A stretch of 64,000 nucleotides of DNA from Trichobilharzia regenti (GCA_944472135.2 OX235265.1:53455112-53519111); one strand, 5' to 3'. Shown: positions 1 to 12,339, numbered from the stretch's first letter. The notes: generated by a model from the letters alone, not told the origin. Translations and numbers: made by a program.

Positions 1-1233
1 AACGGATGTCATACTATTGTTGATTTGCAGGTTGCAATTGTAATTTACGGAGTGGTTCACTTTATCTGGAGGCTTTAATGAAGTGCAATTGAAGAATTTG
101 CGCGTTATCGTTAGAATCTTTGTGATATTATAAAATTATTTATCAAAATAAATATCTCTTTAATGTTTTAACGGTGTTCTTTAAAGAATTCACCACTACT
201 TCCCTTTGCTTGTCGAAGGAATAGTCATGTAGTCGGTTTTGGAATGCGTAGTGATTTAATCTGAAGGAGTGATAATTTACGCAGCATAAGAATACTAGGA
301 TTTTCTTCAATAGGATATACCTATAACGCGTTATTTTCGATATACGTAGCCGCCCTACATTTGTTATTATGTATATGTAGTAATCGCAAAACAAACCTAA
401 GCTCAACGTACATTTTTTCACAAGCCCTGATGAAAGATAGTCTTTTACGCAGCCGTATTGAGTGTAACTGAAATATTTCATGGGAGGCTTGATGATGCAC
501 TGAGGAAATAATAACGGTTTACGATTATCACGCATTTCACACAAGTATTACTACGTTGCCTATCAACTTCGTTAACTATGCAATGTCCTCGAAATGATAA
601 TTGAGAGAGATACATGTAGTCAACATAAATGTATATATTTACAAAATAAAAACAGTTAAACAGTACATATTCACATTAAAAAGGGTGGAAAAAAATCACA
701 GTTGTAGATTTTTTATGGGTACATGATTGTCAAATTAAAGTCCACTAATCGTTTTATCCACAATATGTGGATCAGTTTCCCTTAGATGATTGTGACACTG
801 GACCAGTCTTTACAGCTTTCAGCACCACCTGATCCTTCAGAAGAAACTGGTTATGACCTTTCTATGCAAAGATTGAGATTGCATTCCTTTGACCACCTCC
901 GGCCACACTGAGAAATATCCAAGGATATATACATATCAAGTGAATTAATCTTACCTCAGGTGAACAATCCCTAATCTTAGCAACAATGAATATGTGAACA
1001 AGGGAGGGAACAATAGTAGAATCGGTATGAACAGTCCATATATCCCAATATAAACTTGAAGAATCCTAAAACTTCCGATTTATCTTTCACAGTTTGTCTT
1101 CTGCAAAATGCAAATATTACTCAAATGCCTCTCCTCTCTGTCCGTTACAATCAACTGAAAAAGACTAAATCTTCAAACTTTATACTTCTTTGATTAAGTT
1201 ACCCAATAATATTCTCTTTTTTAGTGGGTCAAC
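1..1233. other. Unassigned AT-rich DNA
   Basis: I recognise no gene or repeat here. The longest open frame (minus strand, 143-544, 133 codons) has no motif I know and its composition looks like random AT-rich sequence, so it is not called as a gene. Confidence 0.5.
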
Positions 1234-1760
1234 ATGCATATCACATCTGTAGAATCTAAACATGCGTTAATTTGTGTCCTTAAGCTGAAAAAATGTAATG
1301 TTTATGCGACTTTTATTACTATCATTTCAAAGCCCGCCTCAGTAACGTGAGCTACGAATTAGGCGCATCGTTTATGCAAAGTAAAATCTACCAATCACAG
1401 TACGCATATGTGACCTTGAGGTGCTCAGCCTCTCCATAAGGTCGTGTGTGCCTTTATCCATTGCCTAAGTCCAGCCCACTCCTCGGACGCTATTGTTGAA
1501 ATTCGCCCCAATGCATATCACATCTGTAAAATTTATGCATATGTTAACTTGTCCCATTAAGCTGAAAAATGTAATATCTATACGATTTTTATTATTATCG
1601 TTTCAAAGCCCGCCTCAGTGAGGTGTGCTATGTATTAACCGCAGCGTTTATGCAAAGGAAAACCTACCAATCACAAAATGCACAAATGACCTTGCAGTGC
1701 TCAGCCTCTCCCTAAGCCGTGTTACGCTATCCATTTCCGCCTCGCCACTGGAATTTGACC
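1234..1760. repeat. Two-copy tandem repeat, 277-bp period
   Basis: Two diverged direct copies lie head to tail. The first starts at 1234 and the second at 1511, both with ATGCATATCACATCTGT. Both then share a TTTCAAAGCCCGCCTCAG block (about 1325 and 1602), a TTTATGCAAAG block, a CTACCAATCAC block and GTGCTCAGCCTCTCC. The repeat is more GC-rich than its surroundings. I do not recognise the family. No coding frame is conserved between the copies. Confidence 0.7.
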
Positions 1761-1957
1761 GAAACGGGATATCTGGTAAGTTTTTCAGTAAGGATTAGCT
1801 GTATGCAGCGTCGATAATGATATTTTGTGGTAAACGAATTTACTGTTATGAGCTGAGCCCAAGCTTACCATAATGCTGAATTAATTCTCACATTCTGAAA
1901 TAATTCTAACGTTCCATAGTGAGTGAATTCTGAAATTGATTTTTTAGTGGCACAGTC

Positions 1958-2792
1958 TAGAACTCAATGCTGATTTTCAGCATGACTGGCATTAATTCAG
2001 TTCTGTGTTCTTTTTCTAGGCAGTTTCAGGTGTAGATCAGAACCTACTGGGTTTGCTTATCAGCGTTGTTCCAGCCCTTTCAGCTCATTTTCAGCACTGA
2101 CTAGCGTTACTTCTGAACGAAAATACTTAATTCAGCACAGCGGCAATTTTTTCAGCTTAATTTCAGCCCTCTCAGCTCATTTTCAGCACGGACCAGCAAT
2201 ATTAGAGAGCGGAAAGACTGCCACTGATGATCGTCACCTGTGTCATACTCTGGCGCAATTCATTTAGCTCGCAGAAAGAAATCAGGTTTTATAATTTAGA
2301 GAATTTTGTATTTAAAAACTGTAGTACAATGTAACTGCGAATCCGTCAAGCAAAATAGATTAGTTGATGAAAAATTGTGCTCATCACATTTCCAGCATTT
2401 ACACTAATATAAGTTTACTTACATAAATGCCACTGTTATATCCCCTGGTATATTTTTTAGTTGCCTAGAAATAAAAACAATGTTGTGATTAATACATGTT
2501 GAATAAACGTTGACTTATAAAAGTGAGCAGGCGTTTCGCAATATCACCTGAATTCCTTTATTCAGTTTATGCCATTGGGTGTCATCAATCAAATTATTAA
2601 ATTATGGAAAACAGACTAATTTAAATCAGTCTGTTTTTCTAATGCAATGCCAGCCAGTGCTTAATATGTGCTGCGAGGGCTGGAACAACGCTGATACGCA
2701 AACCCAGTAAGTTCTGATCTACTCCTGAAAATGCCTAGAAAAAAACGGCGCTGAATAAGTGCCAGACCTGCTGAAAACCAGCACTGAGTTTA
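1958..2792. mobile_element. Element with ~140-bp inverted terminal repeats
   Basis: The sequence from 1958 (TAGAACTCAATGCTGATTTT) reappears as its reverse complement ending at 2792. Homology runs about 140 bp inward on both sides and includes a shared AGATCAGAAC followed by ACTGGGTTTGC and ATCAGCGTTGTTCCAGCCC. The interior has no transposase I can read. A short motif with TCAGCTCATTTTCAGCAC occurs twice in the left arm (about 2080 and 2170). It could be a non-autonomous DNA transposon or another inverted retroelement. I found no clear target duplication. Confidence 0.5.
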
Positions 2793-3054
2793 TTACTTTT
2801 TGATAAGACCCAATTTAAACTTCGAAAGCACTTAGTTCTATCTCAAACAAAGGAAGGTACTGGATTCAATTGTCTTCACTGTTTGTGTATGGGTTCCAAG
2901 AGGGAGTTAAGTTGTATTTGAATTTATAGCACTCTACAAATCAAGATGAAAAGTCCCTTCTAGTAAGATTAACGTACCAAAAGTACTGGAGATATAGAAA
3001 ATTCGTAGTATTAAGAGATTCGTTTGTTGAAAGCATAATTCCTATCCAACCGAA

Positions 3055-3327
3055 GTGTTATTCTACTCATTGGCTATGTCGTATTTTCTGTTGTATTTAG
3101 TTTTATCCGTTATATTAAGCTTCGACATGCTATTAAATCAAATAACTTTTCTCCTGTTAACTTGTAGTGGGAACTTTGGGAATGCAAGATATGATGAATT
3201 TATAGCAGTCTTTTCTGCAACAAATATGTACATTTATTACATCTTACTGATTCCATCCACAGTAATAGTAGCCGTTATACTCTGTGTCATCTCTTGGTTT
3301 GCAAAAATGTCGTTTGTTAACAATTAA
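3055..3327 (+). CDS. Possible small two-helix membrane protein ORF
   Basis: A 90-codon open frame encodes a very hydrophobic peptide with two likely membrane segments, roughly residues 8-38 and 57-83, separated by a short polar loop (GNFGNARYDEF). I recognise no family. It does not match the retroelement proteins found elsewhere in the window, which slightly favours a host exon. There is no clear splice context and AT-rich DNA easily gives hydrophobic frames, so this may be chance. Confidence 0.22.
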   Translation: MLFYSLAMSYFLLYLVLSVILSFDMLLNQITFLLLTCSGNFGNARYDEFIAVFSATNMYIYYILLIPSTVIVAVILCVISWFAKMSFVNN

Positions 3328-4059
3328 TGGCCGGAATAAATTATCTGCTTTGTTAAAACACAAATTCTGTTTGCGTGCGCATCAAGCAAACGCCGTGCAT
3401 AAAATAATACAGCAGCATCAGTTGCTCAAGGTTAACTTTTTGCTTGTCTGTTGAACCTATTTTATTTTTTCATAATAGTAAGATCTTTATTAACTTTACA
3501 CACTTGTTTCTGTGCCTCCGTGCACTGAATCATCGTTCAAGTTGCCATTATACATAATTCTTTTGATTGTCTTCTGATTTCTGAATTAACATTCCTATTG
3601 TCAAACATTTTGCATTTCAACTGTGTCCCTTGGCTTACTAAAACTAGTGTGGTACACAGTAATGCTCGGTAATATTTCAGTAGTGTTTATTATTTGTATT
3701 CTGACTGGTACTTGTACACTAAAAATAAAGGGCCATTGAGTTTCACTTTCCATATACTGGCAATATTTAATATCTTTCCCTTATCAACCAGAAAATATAA
3801 CAAAGGAAAGAAATCAAAATGTCATTCATGTTTAAACTACTGCATTTGAAAAATTCCTGTCTGTTTAGACTGATTTTACTTGAAACAATAATAGATTTTT
3901 CGAGTAGACAGATGCTTACCTTCAAAACTCTGTAAATGTGAGTTTTCATAATGTTGCAGAGGAGCACAGATTCTGAAATGGCAATTCATTAGTTGCGATG
4001 ATAGTTCAGTAAATCTGTCGAATGAAAGTCCAATAGAGGAATGAAATGGTGAATAGATT
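3328..4059. other. Unassigned AT-rich DNA
   Basis: I see no gene, RNA or recognisable repeat. Minus-strand frames at 3767-4210 are short and in part are shadows of the PLE fragment that follows. Confidence 0.5.
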
Positions 4060-4330
4060 GAAAGAAACTACCCCCTGCAAAACAATTCAAACAGTTCCGA
4101 AGAAACCTGTCTATATCAGTTTGCCGTTCAAAGGAGATGACGTACAGGAAGTAGTCAAACGAAGACTCGACAAAGCCATCAAGAGAACTTATTATCCTTA
4201 ATACCACCAAGCGAGTGCTTCAACAATCTGAGAAAGACTAGTCGCCAATCCTCGACACTCCAAACTGCGTGTTTGTGGCAGAAAATACATAGGTCGCACG
4301 GAAAGGCCAAAAGGGTTGAAAACAGCTGAG
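4060..4330 (+). pseudogene. PLE-E fragment (region before and into GIY-YIG)
   Basis: Read on the + strand, the frame around 4090-4200 gives VPKKPVYISLPFKGDD then VKRRLDKAIKRTYYP. This closely parallels the PLE copy at 56270-56380, which reads VPKKPIFINLPFQGDK in the same place. After a frame change near 4200, CGRKYIGRTER (about 4270-4305) is the YIG part of a GIY-YIG endonuclease. The fragment is broken by a stop and a frameshift and lacks the reverse transcriptase. It abuts the PLE-A copy that starts at about 4375. Confidence 0.6.
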
Positions 4331-4374
4331 TACAAAGTGCCAAAATCCTCAATAACAGTATGTATTATTGATAT

Positions 4375-6640
4375 AAGTATAAAACTTGGGCACTGTGGTA
4401 GAGTATAACTCCATTATGGATAAGATTTTATTTTGTTAATTCACACAGTGTTTTACAGTTATGTTAACTGATGACGTTTCCAGTACAAACTATTGCTCAT
4501 AATCATATCAAGTAACTCACACAACTTTTTTCTTTCATTTATATACATGTGTGGAGTCGATTAGATATTGGATTAAAAATCAATGTGAGATAATGTCCGT
4601 ACAGAAATTATAGTACGAGTGTTATTGGCCGATTACAATTATATGGGAAATACGAATGTTTTGTACGAGTATTGTTTTATGGTCATAATAAGTTACTTGT
4701 TAGAATGTTTTGAATTGAAATAGAATTTTAAGATTATTTATTATCTTCTGATTTGACTGGTGGCCATAATACGAGTGTTGTTGATCAGTTATAATCAGAT
4801 GGGAGATACGATTGTTTTAATAGTCATAATAAGTTATTTATTAGAATGTTGTGATGTGTTTGAATTGAAATAGAATTTTATGATTATTTATTATCCTCTT
4901 CTGATTTGACCGGCGGTAATAATATCTTCCATATTTCTGGTATTTGCATTGAGTCATTTCTGTTGCATGTGTTGGGTGTAGACTCGATGAATAAGGATTC
5001 CGTAATCAACCTCTCTCTCTACCTACCTATATTACTTTTTAGAATTTTAACCCTATCCCACCCTATTGTGTGGTTGTTTGTTATTGCGTGAAGTGCAATA
5101 GCTGAGCTTTTTTCTAAATTACTTATCTTTTCAGGGTCAACCATTCTTACCTTAGCTAAATTCCTATGTTCTGATAATCTGACTATCCCTGACCTACTAG
5201 TTTGACCTATGTAGTTGACTTAACTCACAGTCATTGCAGGGTATTTTGTAAATTGTTATTTTGTCTAATTGAGTCCACCGGGTCTTTTAGCCTACAGAGC
5301 TTGTCTCTGAGTGAGTTTGTATGTTTAAATGCCACCCTAATTCCTGCTTTATTAAGAATCCTATTTAGGGTCTCAGACGTCCCCTCTTTATATGGTATAA
5401 CTGTAGATGACTTATATTCTCTCTTATTTATGTTATTATTACTAGTTTCACAATTATTTTTATTTTTCGTTTGGCCTTTTTCGATCTTCCTAATCAATTT
5501 TGAAGGATAGTAATTTAACACCAAAGCCTCTTCTATCTGTTTTAGCTCATCATTTAGGTCTTTTCTTGTGCTACTTAGTGCTACTGCTCGGTTTGTTAAA
5601 CACTTCACTAAGCCTGCCTTAACAGTTAACGGATGAGATGAATTAAAGTCTAAATATCTATTAGAATGAGTTGGTTTTCTGTACGCACTAGTGTGCAGTT
5701 TACCTTCTCCTATTTGTTTTATTTTACAATCTAACATAGCTAATTCTCCTTGTTCATTTTCCAATTCGAATGTCTGCTACGATAGGCGATATTGGTGATC
5801 CATCCGATTGCTACACCTTCTGTTTGTCTATATATTTTGCCTTGAAATTTAAAGATAGTAGATGTGAGGCATAACTGAATCCCCAAAATAATTTGTTCAA
5901 TGGCCAGCTTTGTCCTATGATTGAGTTCAGGATCCGCATTTAGTTCTTTTTTAACTGCTTCTAAGGCCATATTGACTGGTATATAAGTATAAAGACTAGT
6001 TATATCAAAACTAACCATTTTTCATCATTCTCTAGTTGATTATTATTTAGTGTATTTTTCATCTCGTATGAATTAGTCTAGAGCTTGAACGATTTCTAAT
6101 GGAGCATAATATTAGAGCTAAGTGTCTTGATAATTCATAAGCAGGGATATTTCTAAAATCTACTATTGGTCGTATGGGGTAACCTGGCTTATGTATTTTA
6201 ATAGTACCATACATTCTACTAGCATTAATAGTTTTAGGTATTAAATTAAACCATTTAGATTCACCCAGTGATGGCTTCATTCTTCGTATTAGTTCTCCTG
6301 TAGATTTCTTAATCTCATTCATTATTGTATCTACAGGCTTCTTAATTTCTTCATATGGACCTGTTTGAATATGTTCAATAACTTCTTTGATATAGTTAGA
6401 TTTATTCAAAACTATGGTGGCGTTTCCTTTGTCAGCTATAGCGATGACAATATTTTTATCCTGTTTTAGACTAATTAAAGCTTCTCTTTCCAATTTTGTT
6501 AAGTTTGATTTTGCCTTCTTTTGATTTTTCAGGGTTAATGCACATTGTGCTCGAACCTCTTCTGCTGTTGTCATATCTATTGAACCTAGTGCTACTTCTA
6601 TGTTAGGAATGACATCTTTTGGTTTTAATTTACTCACTGT
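4375..6640 (-). mobile_element. Penelope-like element, group A, broken
   Basis: This is the most complete group A PLE. In transcription order the minus strand has: an N-terminal segment (6637-6059) with LKQDKNIVIAIADKGNATIV and YGTIKIHKPGYPIRPIVDFR, typical of PLE reverse transcriptases; a motif A segment (6018-5740) with VSFDITSLYTYIPV; motif B decayed as QTEGVAIGW; then a thumb and linker (5764-5231) with SAYRKPTHSNRYLDF. It ends in a GIY-YIG domain (about 5231-4900) with VNYIGQTSRSG. The catalytic YVDD segment is missing, so RT cannot be active. PLEs copy themselves with a telomerase-like RT plus this endonuclease. The 3' terminal repeat is at 4375-4520. A short piece of the same terminus in opposite orientation lies at about 6680-6700. 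Confidence 0.85.
4470..4518 (-). ncRNA. Hammerhead-like motif, PLE-A 3' repeat (degenerate)
   Basis: On the minus strand, TTATGAGCAATAG is followed by GTACTGGAAACGTCATCAG. In better copies the second half reads TGCTCGAAACGTC, which pairs with GAGCA as stem II and is followed by the GAAAC-GUC half of a minimal hammerhead. Here stem II is disturbed by base changes. The upstream core differs from the canonical CUGANGA, so the assignment rests on comparison among copies. Confidence 0.4.
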
Positions 6641-6679
6641 TACATTGAAATTTAGTCCTTTTTCAAGTCCTTTGAAGTT

Positions 6680-6985
6680 TTATACTTATATCAAAAAACT
6701 ATGACCTATTTTACATCCACAACATTAAGTTGTCCATAAGGATAAAACTTGAGCATTGTGGCAGAGTATGATTCCGTATAGATAAAATTGTATTTTGGTG
6801 AAGTCACGCAGTTTTAAACAGTGATATTTACTAGTGACGTCTCGAGGTACGAAGCCAGAAATTTGTGTAAGTACTTTGATATAGTTGTGAGCAATAAATT
6901 GTGCTCTAAACGTCATCAGTGAATATTACTGTATAACACTCTGCGACTTCATCAAAATAAAATTTTATCCACAATGGAATTAAGC
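6680..6985. mobile_element. PLE-A terminal repeats as an inverted pair
   Basis: A group A terminal repeat on the minus strand (about 6733-6840) is followed by one on the + strand (about 6861-6985). The arms pair over about 80 bp: the left GCAGAGTATGATTCCGTATA block matches the complement of the right AATGGAATTAAGCTGCCC end imperfectly, and the ACGTC cores face each other. On the right, GAGCAATAAATTGTGCTC is followed by TAAACGTC, so the hammerhead GAAA is mutated to TAAA. Confidence 0.65.
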
Positions 6986-7146
6986 TGCCCAGGCTAAATA
7001 ATCATTAGGTAGTGTGACCAAAGCGCAGATCCAGAATAACAGATGGTCATACAACTACAATGAAAGTTATTTCTGGTTTAAGCCAACCACGAACTAGCTA
7101 TAAGTCCTTATTATCCTTACTATTTTTCTTGTTTCATTTGAAAATT

Positions 7147-7344
7147 GTGCGTCGGTGGCACAGTGGTTAGGACTCTCGCCGACCATGCACATGGTCCGGG
7201 GTTCGAGCCCGCACCGACGCACTTCTGATATCTATGGTCGGCCTGCAAAATTTGGGTTACCGATATCCATGCTGAAAATTCCATACTTGTACCAAAAATA
7301 CAGTGTGGAATCAAGCTGTAAATCAAAAAAAATAAATAAATAAA
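7147..7344 (+). repeat. tRNA-derived SINE-like repeat 1, copy 1
   Basis: The first 72 bp fold like a tRNA. GCGTCGG at the start pairs with CCGACGC at about 7213-7219. There is an A-box-like TGGCACAGTGG and a B-box-like GGTTCGAGCCC, which are internal RNA polymerase III promoter elements. The anticodon-stem region reads GACCATGCACATGGTC. A unique body follows (TGATATCTATGGTCGGCC to CAAGCTGTAAATC), then an A-rich AAATAAATAAATAAA tail. Three other copies lie at 35650, 37853 and 42439. The intact 7-bp acceptor pairing makes this the best preserved. Confidence 0.85.
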
Positions 7345-7733
7345 AATACTGTTTAAGGTACTATCCCATTGAGTATTTGACTTTGGGCCTCCAAATTACA
7401 ATTGTTTACTCGACATAGCATCAAGTAATCTAAGATTCATATGACTTCAGTTCGGCAGCTCCTTAGACACTTTACACAACATTCCAGTGAAGCAATCCGA
7501 GTGTCGTGCTCCATTATCAGCAAAAGATATACATCTATTAAGACTAAACAGCTTGGTAACACGTCTTCCTCTGATCCGACACAAAAGCTAAACAAGCGCG
7601 GGTCAGATATTACTACCTCTTCACCGTCTTGTGTAATAATAAGTGACTTTATTAGGAATATTTACAACAGTACAAGTTGAGAATCAGGTACTGTGGATAC
7701 CTACCACGCCACACTGGATCTCAATAAAAGATC
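7345..7733. other. Unassigned DNA
   Basis: A 79-codon + strand frame (7441-7680) is serine/threonine-rich with no known motif. No repeat homology is seen elsewhere in the window. Confidence 0.4.
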
Positions 7734-8752
7734 AGACATCAGCTCTTTTGATATAAGTATTAAACTTGGTCACTGTGGTAGAGTATATATATCTTTCTCC
7801 ACCTACCTATATTACTTTTCAGAATTTTGACTTATTTACTTATTTCTACTATAAAGACATCTTCTTTCCCATCTTATTGTATTTTCATATATTCATTCCC
7901 CCTAATGAATTTGAATAAAGCGAGAACTACAGTTTTTGCAGAACAAGGTGGAATCACCATTTATTTCGTTACCTTCCCATCAGCTGCTTACATGCAATAG
8001 GAGTGACTCAACGCAAAGACCAGAGTTATGGAGATATTACTGCCAGTCAAATCAGAGGATAATAATTAATGTTAAAACCTATTTCAACTCACATTATAAC
8101 ATTCTGACAAATTACTTATTCTTACTATTCCAACAAGGAACTATGGGAAGAAACAAAACAAGAATCAATCGCCCAACAAATATGCAGGAGAAAGTGGAGA
8201 TGGATCGGACACTCGCTGAGGAGACCTCTGGGTGACATCGCGCGTCAAGTCCTCGAGTGGAACCCGAAAGAGAAGCGGCGAGTGGGATATCCAAGGGTAA
8301 CATGGAGGAGATCGTGTGAAGAGGAGTTGAAACAGTATGGACTAACATGGATGCAGGTGAAAAGTACAGAAGAAGACAGCAGCAAATGGAGACGTGCAGT
8401 TGAAGTCCTATGTTCCACTAGGAACCCAAGGGAGCAATAATAATACAATACTATAAAAACATCTTGTTTCCCATCTTATTGTATTTTATTGATAACACTT
8501 ATTATATCCGAACGTTGATTTTATTCAAATGCCTAATCAATTTTTACTCATAGATATAAATGAAGCAAAACGTTGTGTGAGAGCCTTGATATGATTGTCA
8601 GCAATAATTTGTCCTCGAAACGTCATCAGTACATGTTACTGTACAACAACGTGTGATTTATCAAAATAAAAGCTTATCCATAATGGAGACTTACTCTACC
8701 ACAATGACCAAGTTTTATAATTATATCAAAAGAGCTGATGTCTGATCCTCGT
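7734..8752. mobile_element. Inverted PLE-A termini enclosing other repeats
   Basis: The terminal segment at 7734-7790 (minus sense) reappears inverted at 8688-8752 (+ sense); both include AGACATCAGCTCTTTTGATA or its complement. The + copy extends back to about 8490 and contains a hammerhead-like core near 8589-8630, where GTCAGCAATAATTTGTCCTC precedes GAAACGTC. A direct repeat of about 37 bp (ATCTTATTGTATTTT core) is at 7849-7885 and 8452-8488. An RTE tail is nested between. The right end cuts the RTE copy that follows. Confidence 0.65.
8128..8440 (+). pseudogene. RTE 3' end fragment, nested
   Basis: The + strand frame gives ELWEETKQESIAQQICRRKW, then RWIGHSLRRPLGDIARQ and WNPKEKRRVGYPRVTWRRS, ending CSTRNPREQ. 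It aligns with the last ~100 residues of the RTE copy at 14341-15362. It ends in an AATAATAATACAATA tail typical of RTE 3' ends. It is 5'-truncated and lies inside the inverted PLE-A termini. Confidence 0.8.
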
Positions 8753-11415
8753 TCGCTCCTCCTGTAGTTGAGACAATGCTCCCTAGATAAGTGAATGAAG
8801 TAACCTCTTTCAAATCCCTCCCGTTGATGGTGATTGACGCTGGATGTTGCTGTTGTTGTTGGTTGGTTGGTTATTTTCATAACCTCCGTCTTGTCTATGT
8901 TCACTTGGAGTCCTGTCTTTGCTGCTTCTTCGACCAGTTTGTCGGTTTTCGCTTGTAAGTCTTCGATTTTGTGTGACATCAAACATAAATCATCCGCGAA
9001 ATCCAGGTCTTCTAGGTTCTTCACGTCGGTCCAGGATATTCCTGTCTTCTCGTTTCCCACTGTCTGACGCATAATCCAGTCCACCACAATTAGGAATATC
9101 ATTGGTGATAGTAAGCACCCTTGTCTGACTCCTGTGTTTACTCCAAACGCCTCGCTGAGTTTTCCGTTGTGGATCACTTGACATGTGCCGTTGTCGTACA
9201 GCTGTTGAATAAGGTTGATGAATATTTGGGGTACGCCGTAGTACTCGAGTAATTTCCAAATTACTTCGCGATCAACGCTGTCGAAGGCCTTCTCAAAGTC
9301 TATAAAGTTGAGGTAGAGGTTTGATTGCCATTCCATGCTTTGTTCGATGATGATGCGTAGAGTTGCAATTTGGTCAGTACATGATTTGCCTTTCCTGAAT
9401 CCAGCTTGTTCTGGTCGGAGTTCTGTCTCCAGTGCGTCCTTTAATCTCTCCAGGATGATGCGACTCAGGATTTTACTTGGCGTCGATAGGAGCATGATTC
9501 CTCGCCAGTTCTTGCAGAGTCCTAAGTCGCCCTTCTTTGGTAGTTTCACGAGGTAACCTTTCCTCCAGTCAGAGGCACCTTTCCCTCCTTCCAGACCTTT
9601 TGCAATAATGGAGTCAGCATGTCTGCTGTCGTCTCTGGGTCCGCTTTCAGTGCTTCAGGGGGTATTCCATCTGGTCCGGCTGCTTTTCCAGCTTTCAGAA
9701 GCTTGATTGCGTTCAAGACTTCAGCTCTCGTTGGAGGATTGGTGTCAACTTGCAGTTGTGTATGTGCTGTTGTTGGTATTTCTGGACGGGTTGCAGGTGA
9801 TGGTCGGTTCAAGAGTCCTTTGAAGTGATCCGCCCATTGTTTAATCTGTTTTTCTTCCTTGGTAATTGGGTTCCCTTGGCTGTCTTTTATAGGTTTCGCT
9901 TGTGTTGATCTCTTCCCGGATAGAGATTTGGTTATCTGATATAGTGTCCTCAGGTCCCTTTTGCCTGCTGCCTTCTCAGCTTCAGTGGCGAGGTTGTCGT
10001 AGAATCGTCTTTTGTCCTTCCTAGCACTTTTCTTCACTTCTTTGTCCAGTGCTTTGTAAGTTGAGCTCAGCGTCTCCTTCTCCTGTCCGTCCTTGCATTG
10101 AATCATTTTCTCTTTCACCATTCTCCTCTCTTCTATTAATTTCCAAGTGTCCGTTGAGAGCCATTCCTTGTCTTGTCTCTTCTTTCTTCCTAGAACCGTT
10201 GAACACGTTTCGTTGAGAATCGCCTTCAGAGACTTCCAATGTTCTTCCACGCATGATTCTTCAGTGATGTCGCGTAGTGTTTCCTGCTTTGCTCTGACAG
10301 TTGCAGTGAAAGTGTCTTTTGTGGTTGTGTCCTTCAGTTTGAGTGTTGAACTTGCATTGTGGCCTATCCCCAGCTATCCTCGAGGCTTTTAGTTTCACCT
10401 TGAAAGTCCCTTTTACTAGATAGTGGTCTGAACCCACATCTGCTCCTCTCCTTGACCTTGTGTCCAGTAGGCTCCGTCTCCACTTTCTTGAAATTGAGAT
10501 GAAGTCTATTTGGTTTTCGGTGTTTCCATCTGGTGAAATCCATGTCGTCTTGTGTATATCCTTGTGTTTGAACACACTACCACCAATCACCAAGGCGCAG
10601 AAGTCTGAGAAGAGTTCACCATTGTCGTTCATTTTGCCGAGGGCCTCACGACCCATGGTGAGTTCTCTTCCTGTGTTGTCTCCTCCCAGCTTCGCATTCA
10701 TGTCGCCCATCAGGATTTTGATATCGCCATTTGGGACGTTGTCCATTATTGCTTGTAGTTGTCTGTAGAACGCCTCCTTCTTCTCTTGTTCTGAGACGTT
10801 TGTAGGCGCGTATCATTGAATGACTGTAACTTTCCTTCCTTTTGAGTTGAACCTGGCTGTCATTATCCTGGAGGAGATTGGTTCCCACTGCATGAGAGCT
10901 TTGGTTGCTGTTGGTGACATCATGATGGCCACTCCCTCGGTGTGCTCATGGTTGTCCTCTGGGTGGCCGGAAAGATTACTGTCTCTCCAGTAGGTAGTTG
11001 GCACCTTCCAGTTCCGTTCCATCTGCTCTCGCAGATTCCCAACACTTCTATTCTGTACCTTCTCATTTCAGCGGCTATCTGGGCAGCCTTTCCAGTTTCG
11101 TACATTGTACGAACATTCCAGGTACCCATCCTTACTTTTGCTTTCATCGAAAGAAGGCACATCGGCTGACTGGCTTCCCGAAGGCTTTCACCAGCCTGCG
11201 TCATTTCACTTCCCCGATTCCAGCGAAAAGTAAGGCTATTGCTTATGTTTTTAGAATTTTTAATATATTTATTCGTTGAAGTTTCTGTAGCGATTTGGTT
11301 GTTTTACAGGGGTGGAGTTGCTAGCACCACGCCCCAACCCCCTCTCTTTACCCGGGCTTGGGACCGGCTAGAAAACTAGTAAGCTAGTAGCCTAGCAAGC
11401 TAGTATCTGGCGAGG
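8745..11415 (-). mobile_element. RTE non-LTR retrotransposon (SR2-like), near complete
   Basis: Minus strand, in order. The 5' UTR (11415-11210) matches the one at 47385. The APE-type endonuclease (about 11170-10380) has GTWNVRTMYETGK, ILGICESRW-like VLGICESRW, LMGDMNAKLGGD, ENQIDFISI and GSDHYLV. A linker (10250-9600) has AAGPDGIPPEAL. The reverse transcriptase (9549-8750) has LNFIDFEKAFDSVDRE (motif A), TGVRQGCLLSP (motif B) and DFADDLCL (motif C). Several frameshifts split it into at least five frames. It stops at about 8750, at GGANED, where a PLE-A terminus abuts, so the last ~150 residues are lost. RTE elements use target-primed reverse transcription. SR2 is the RTE family I recognise most closely, but I cannot assign the subfamily. 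Confidence 0.88.
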
Positions 11416-12339
11416 TTAACCATGGTAATACGTTTTACTTATTATTCTCTACTTGTTATTACTATTAGTCTACCTCTTATTATTATTATTATAACTATTG
11501 ATACTAGTCTGTTTGCAATTCTCGTTATATTCCCTAATGACTAATTGTTTATCTAAGTGATGTGATTGAAGCGTAATGCAATTTATCTTGATTTTGATCT
11601 CTCATACTCCCTCTCCCCTTATCTATTTGAACATGACCTGGAAAACATTCGCACGTGTCTTTCTGCATGACTAATTCAATGTAGTTTGTTTACTTATCAG
11701 TCTTATATCTCCCAATGTAATTTCGAAAGTATATATATATATATATATATATATCCGTGTATGTAGAGTATTCAGCTGACGGGTTCTACCAAAATTTGAT
11801 GAATTCATTAAATCCTGCTTTATTAACCTTTATTGCTCGTTTTAAATTGAAAGGTGCATCATTTAAATTTATGCAATATCTGTTGCGGTGTGGTTATCTT
11901 CTGAATCTACAATAACAGCATTGTTCGGTAGCTTTCTAAGGTTTTAATATCAGTTTCTGGCCTCGCATAGAACCTATACAAATCTAGGTAGTCTACATGA
12001 GGAATGTTTTGCACCTACAGTGCGGGACTCCTGATCTCTAGATAAGAAATATGACGTTTAAAACTCCAGCGGTAATACTGGCGTTCCATCACTTAATAGA
12101 GGTTGAATATGTAAGGAATTCAAAGTTAAGGCCTACTCAGTCTTCTCAGCATCGCTGCTGTTAAGCTACACTTATGAATCGAATAGAGATAAAATTTATG
12201 GTCTAGAACAATTGCGAGGTGATTTATCTGTGATTACGATAAGTTAGTTTCTTTTCTCTGTTAAGTTAGAACCCAGTTACTTCAAACAGATTTCCCAGGT
12301 TATTAGCCACACTAAGTGTGCGTAAGCTGCTGCTACTAC
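11416..12339. other. AT-rich DNA with (TA)n tract
   Basis: No gene is seen. A TA dinucleotide tract runs from 11730 to 11754. Confidence 0.5.

Noticed and set aside
143..544. 133-codon minus-strand open frame
   Set aside because: No recognisable motif, low-complexity AT-driven composition, and no similarity to other proteins in the window.
7147..7220. A functional tRNA gene
   Set aside because: Despite the good acceptor pairing, it is part of a repeated unit with a unique body and A-rich tail in four copies, and the anticodon loop is not standard.
8834..10768. Many + strand frames opposite the RTE at 8745-11415
   Set aside because: They are antisense shadows of the retrotransposon protein.
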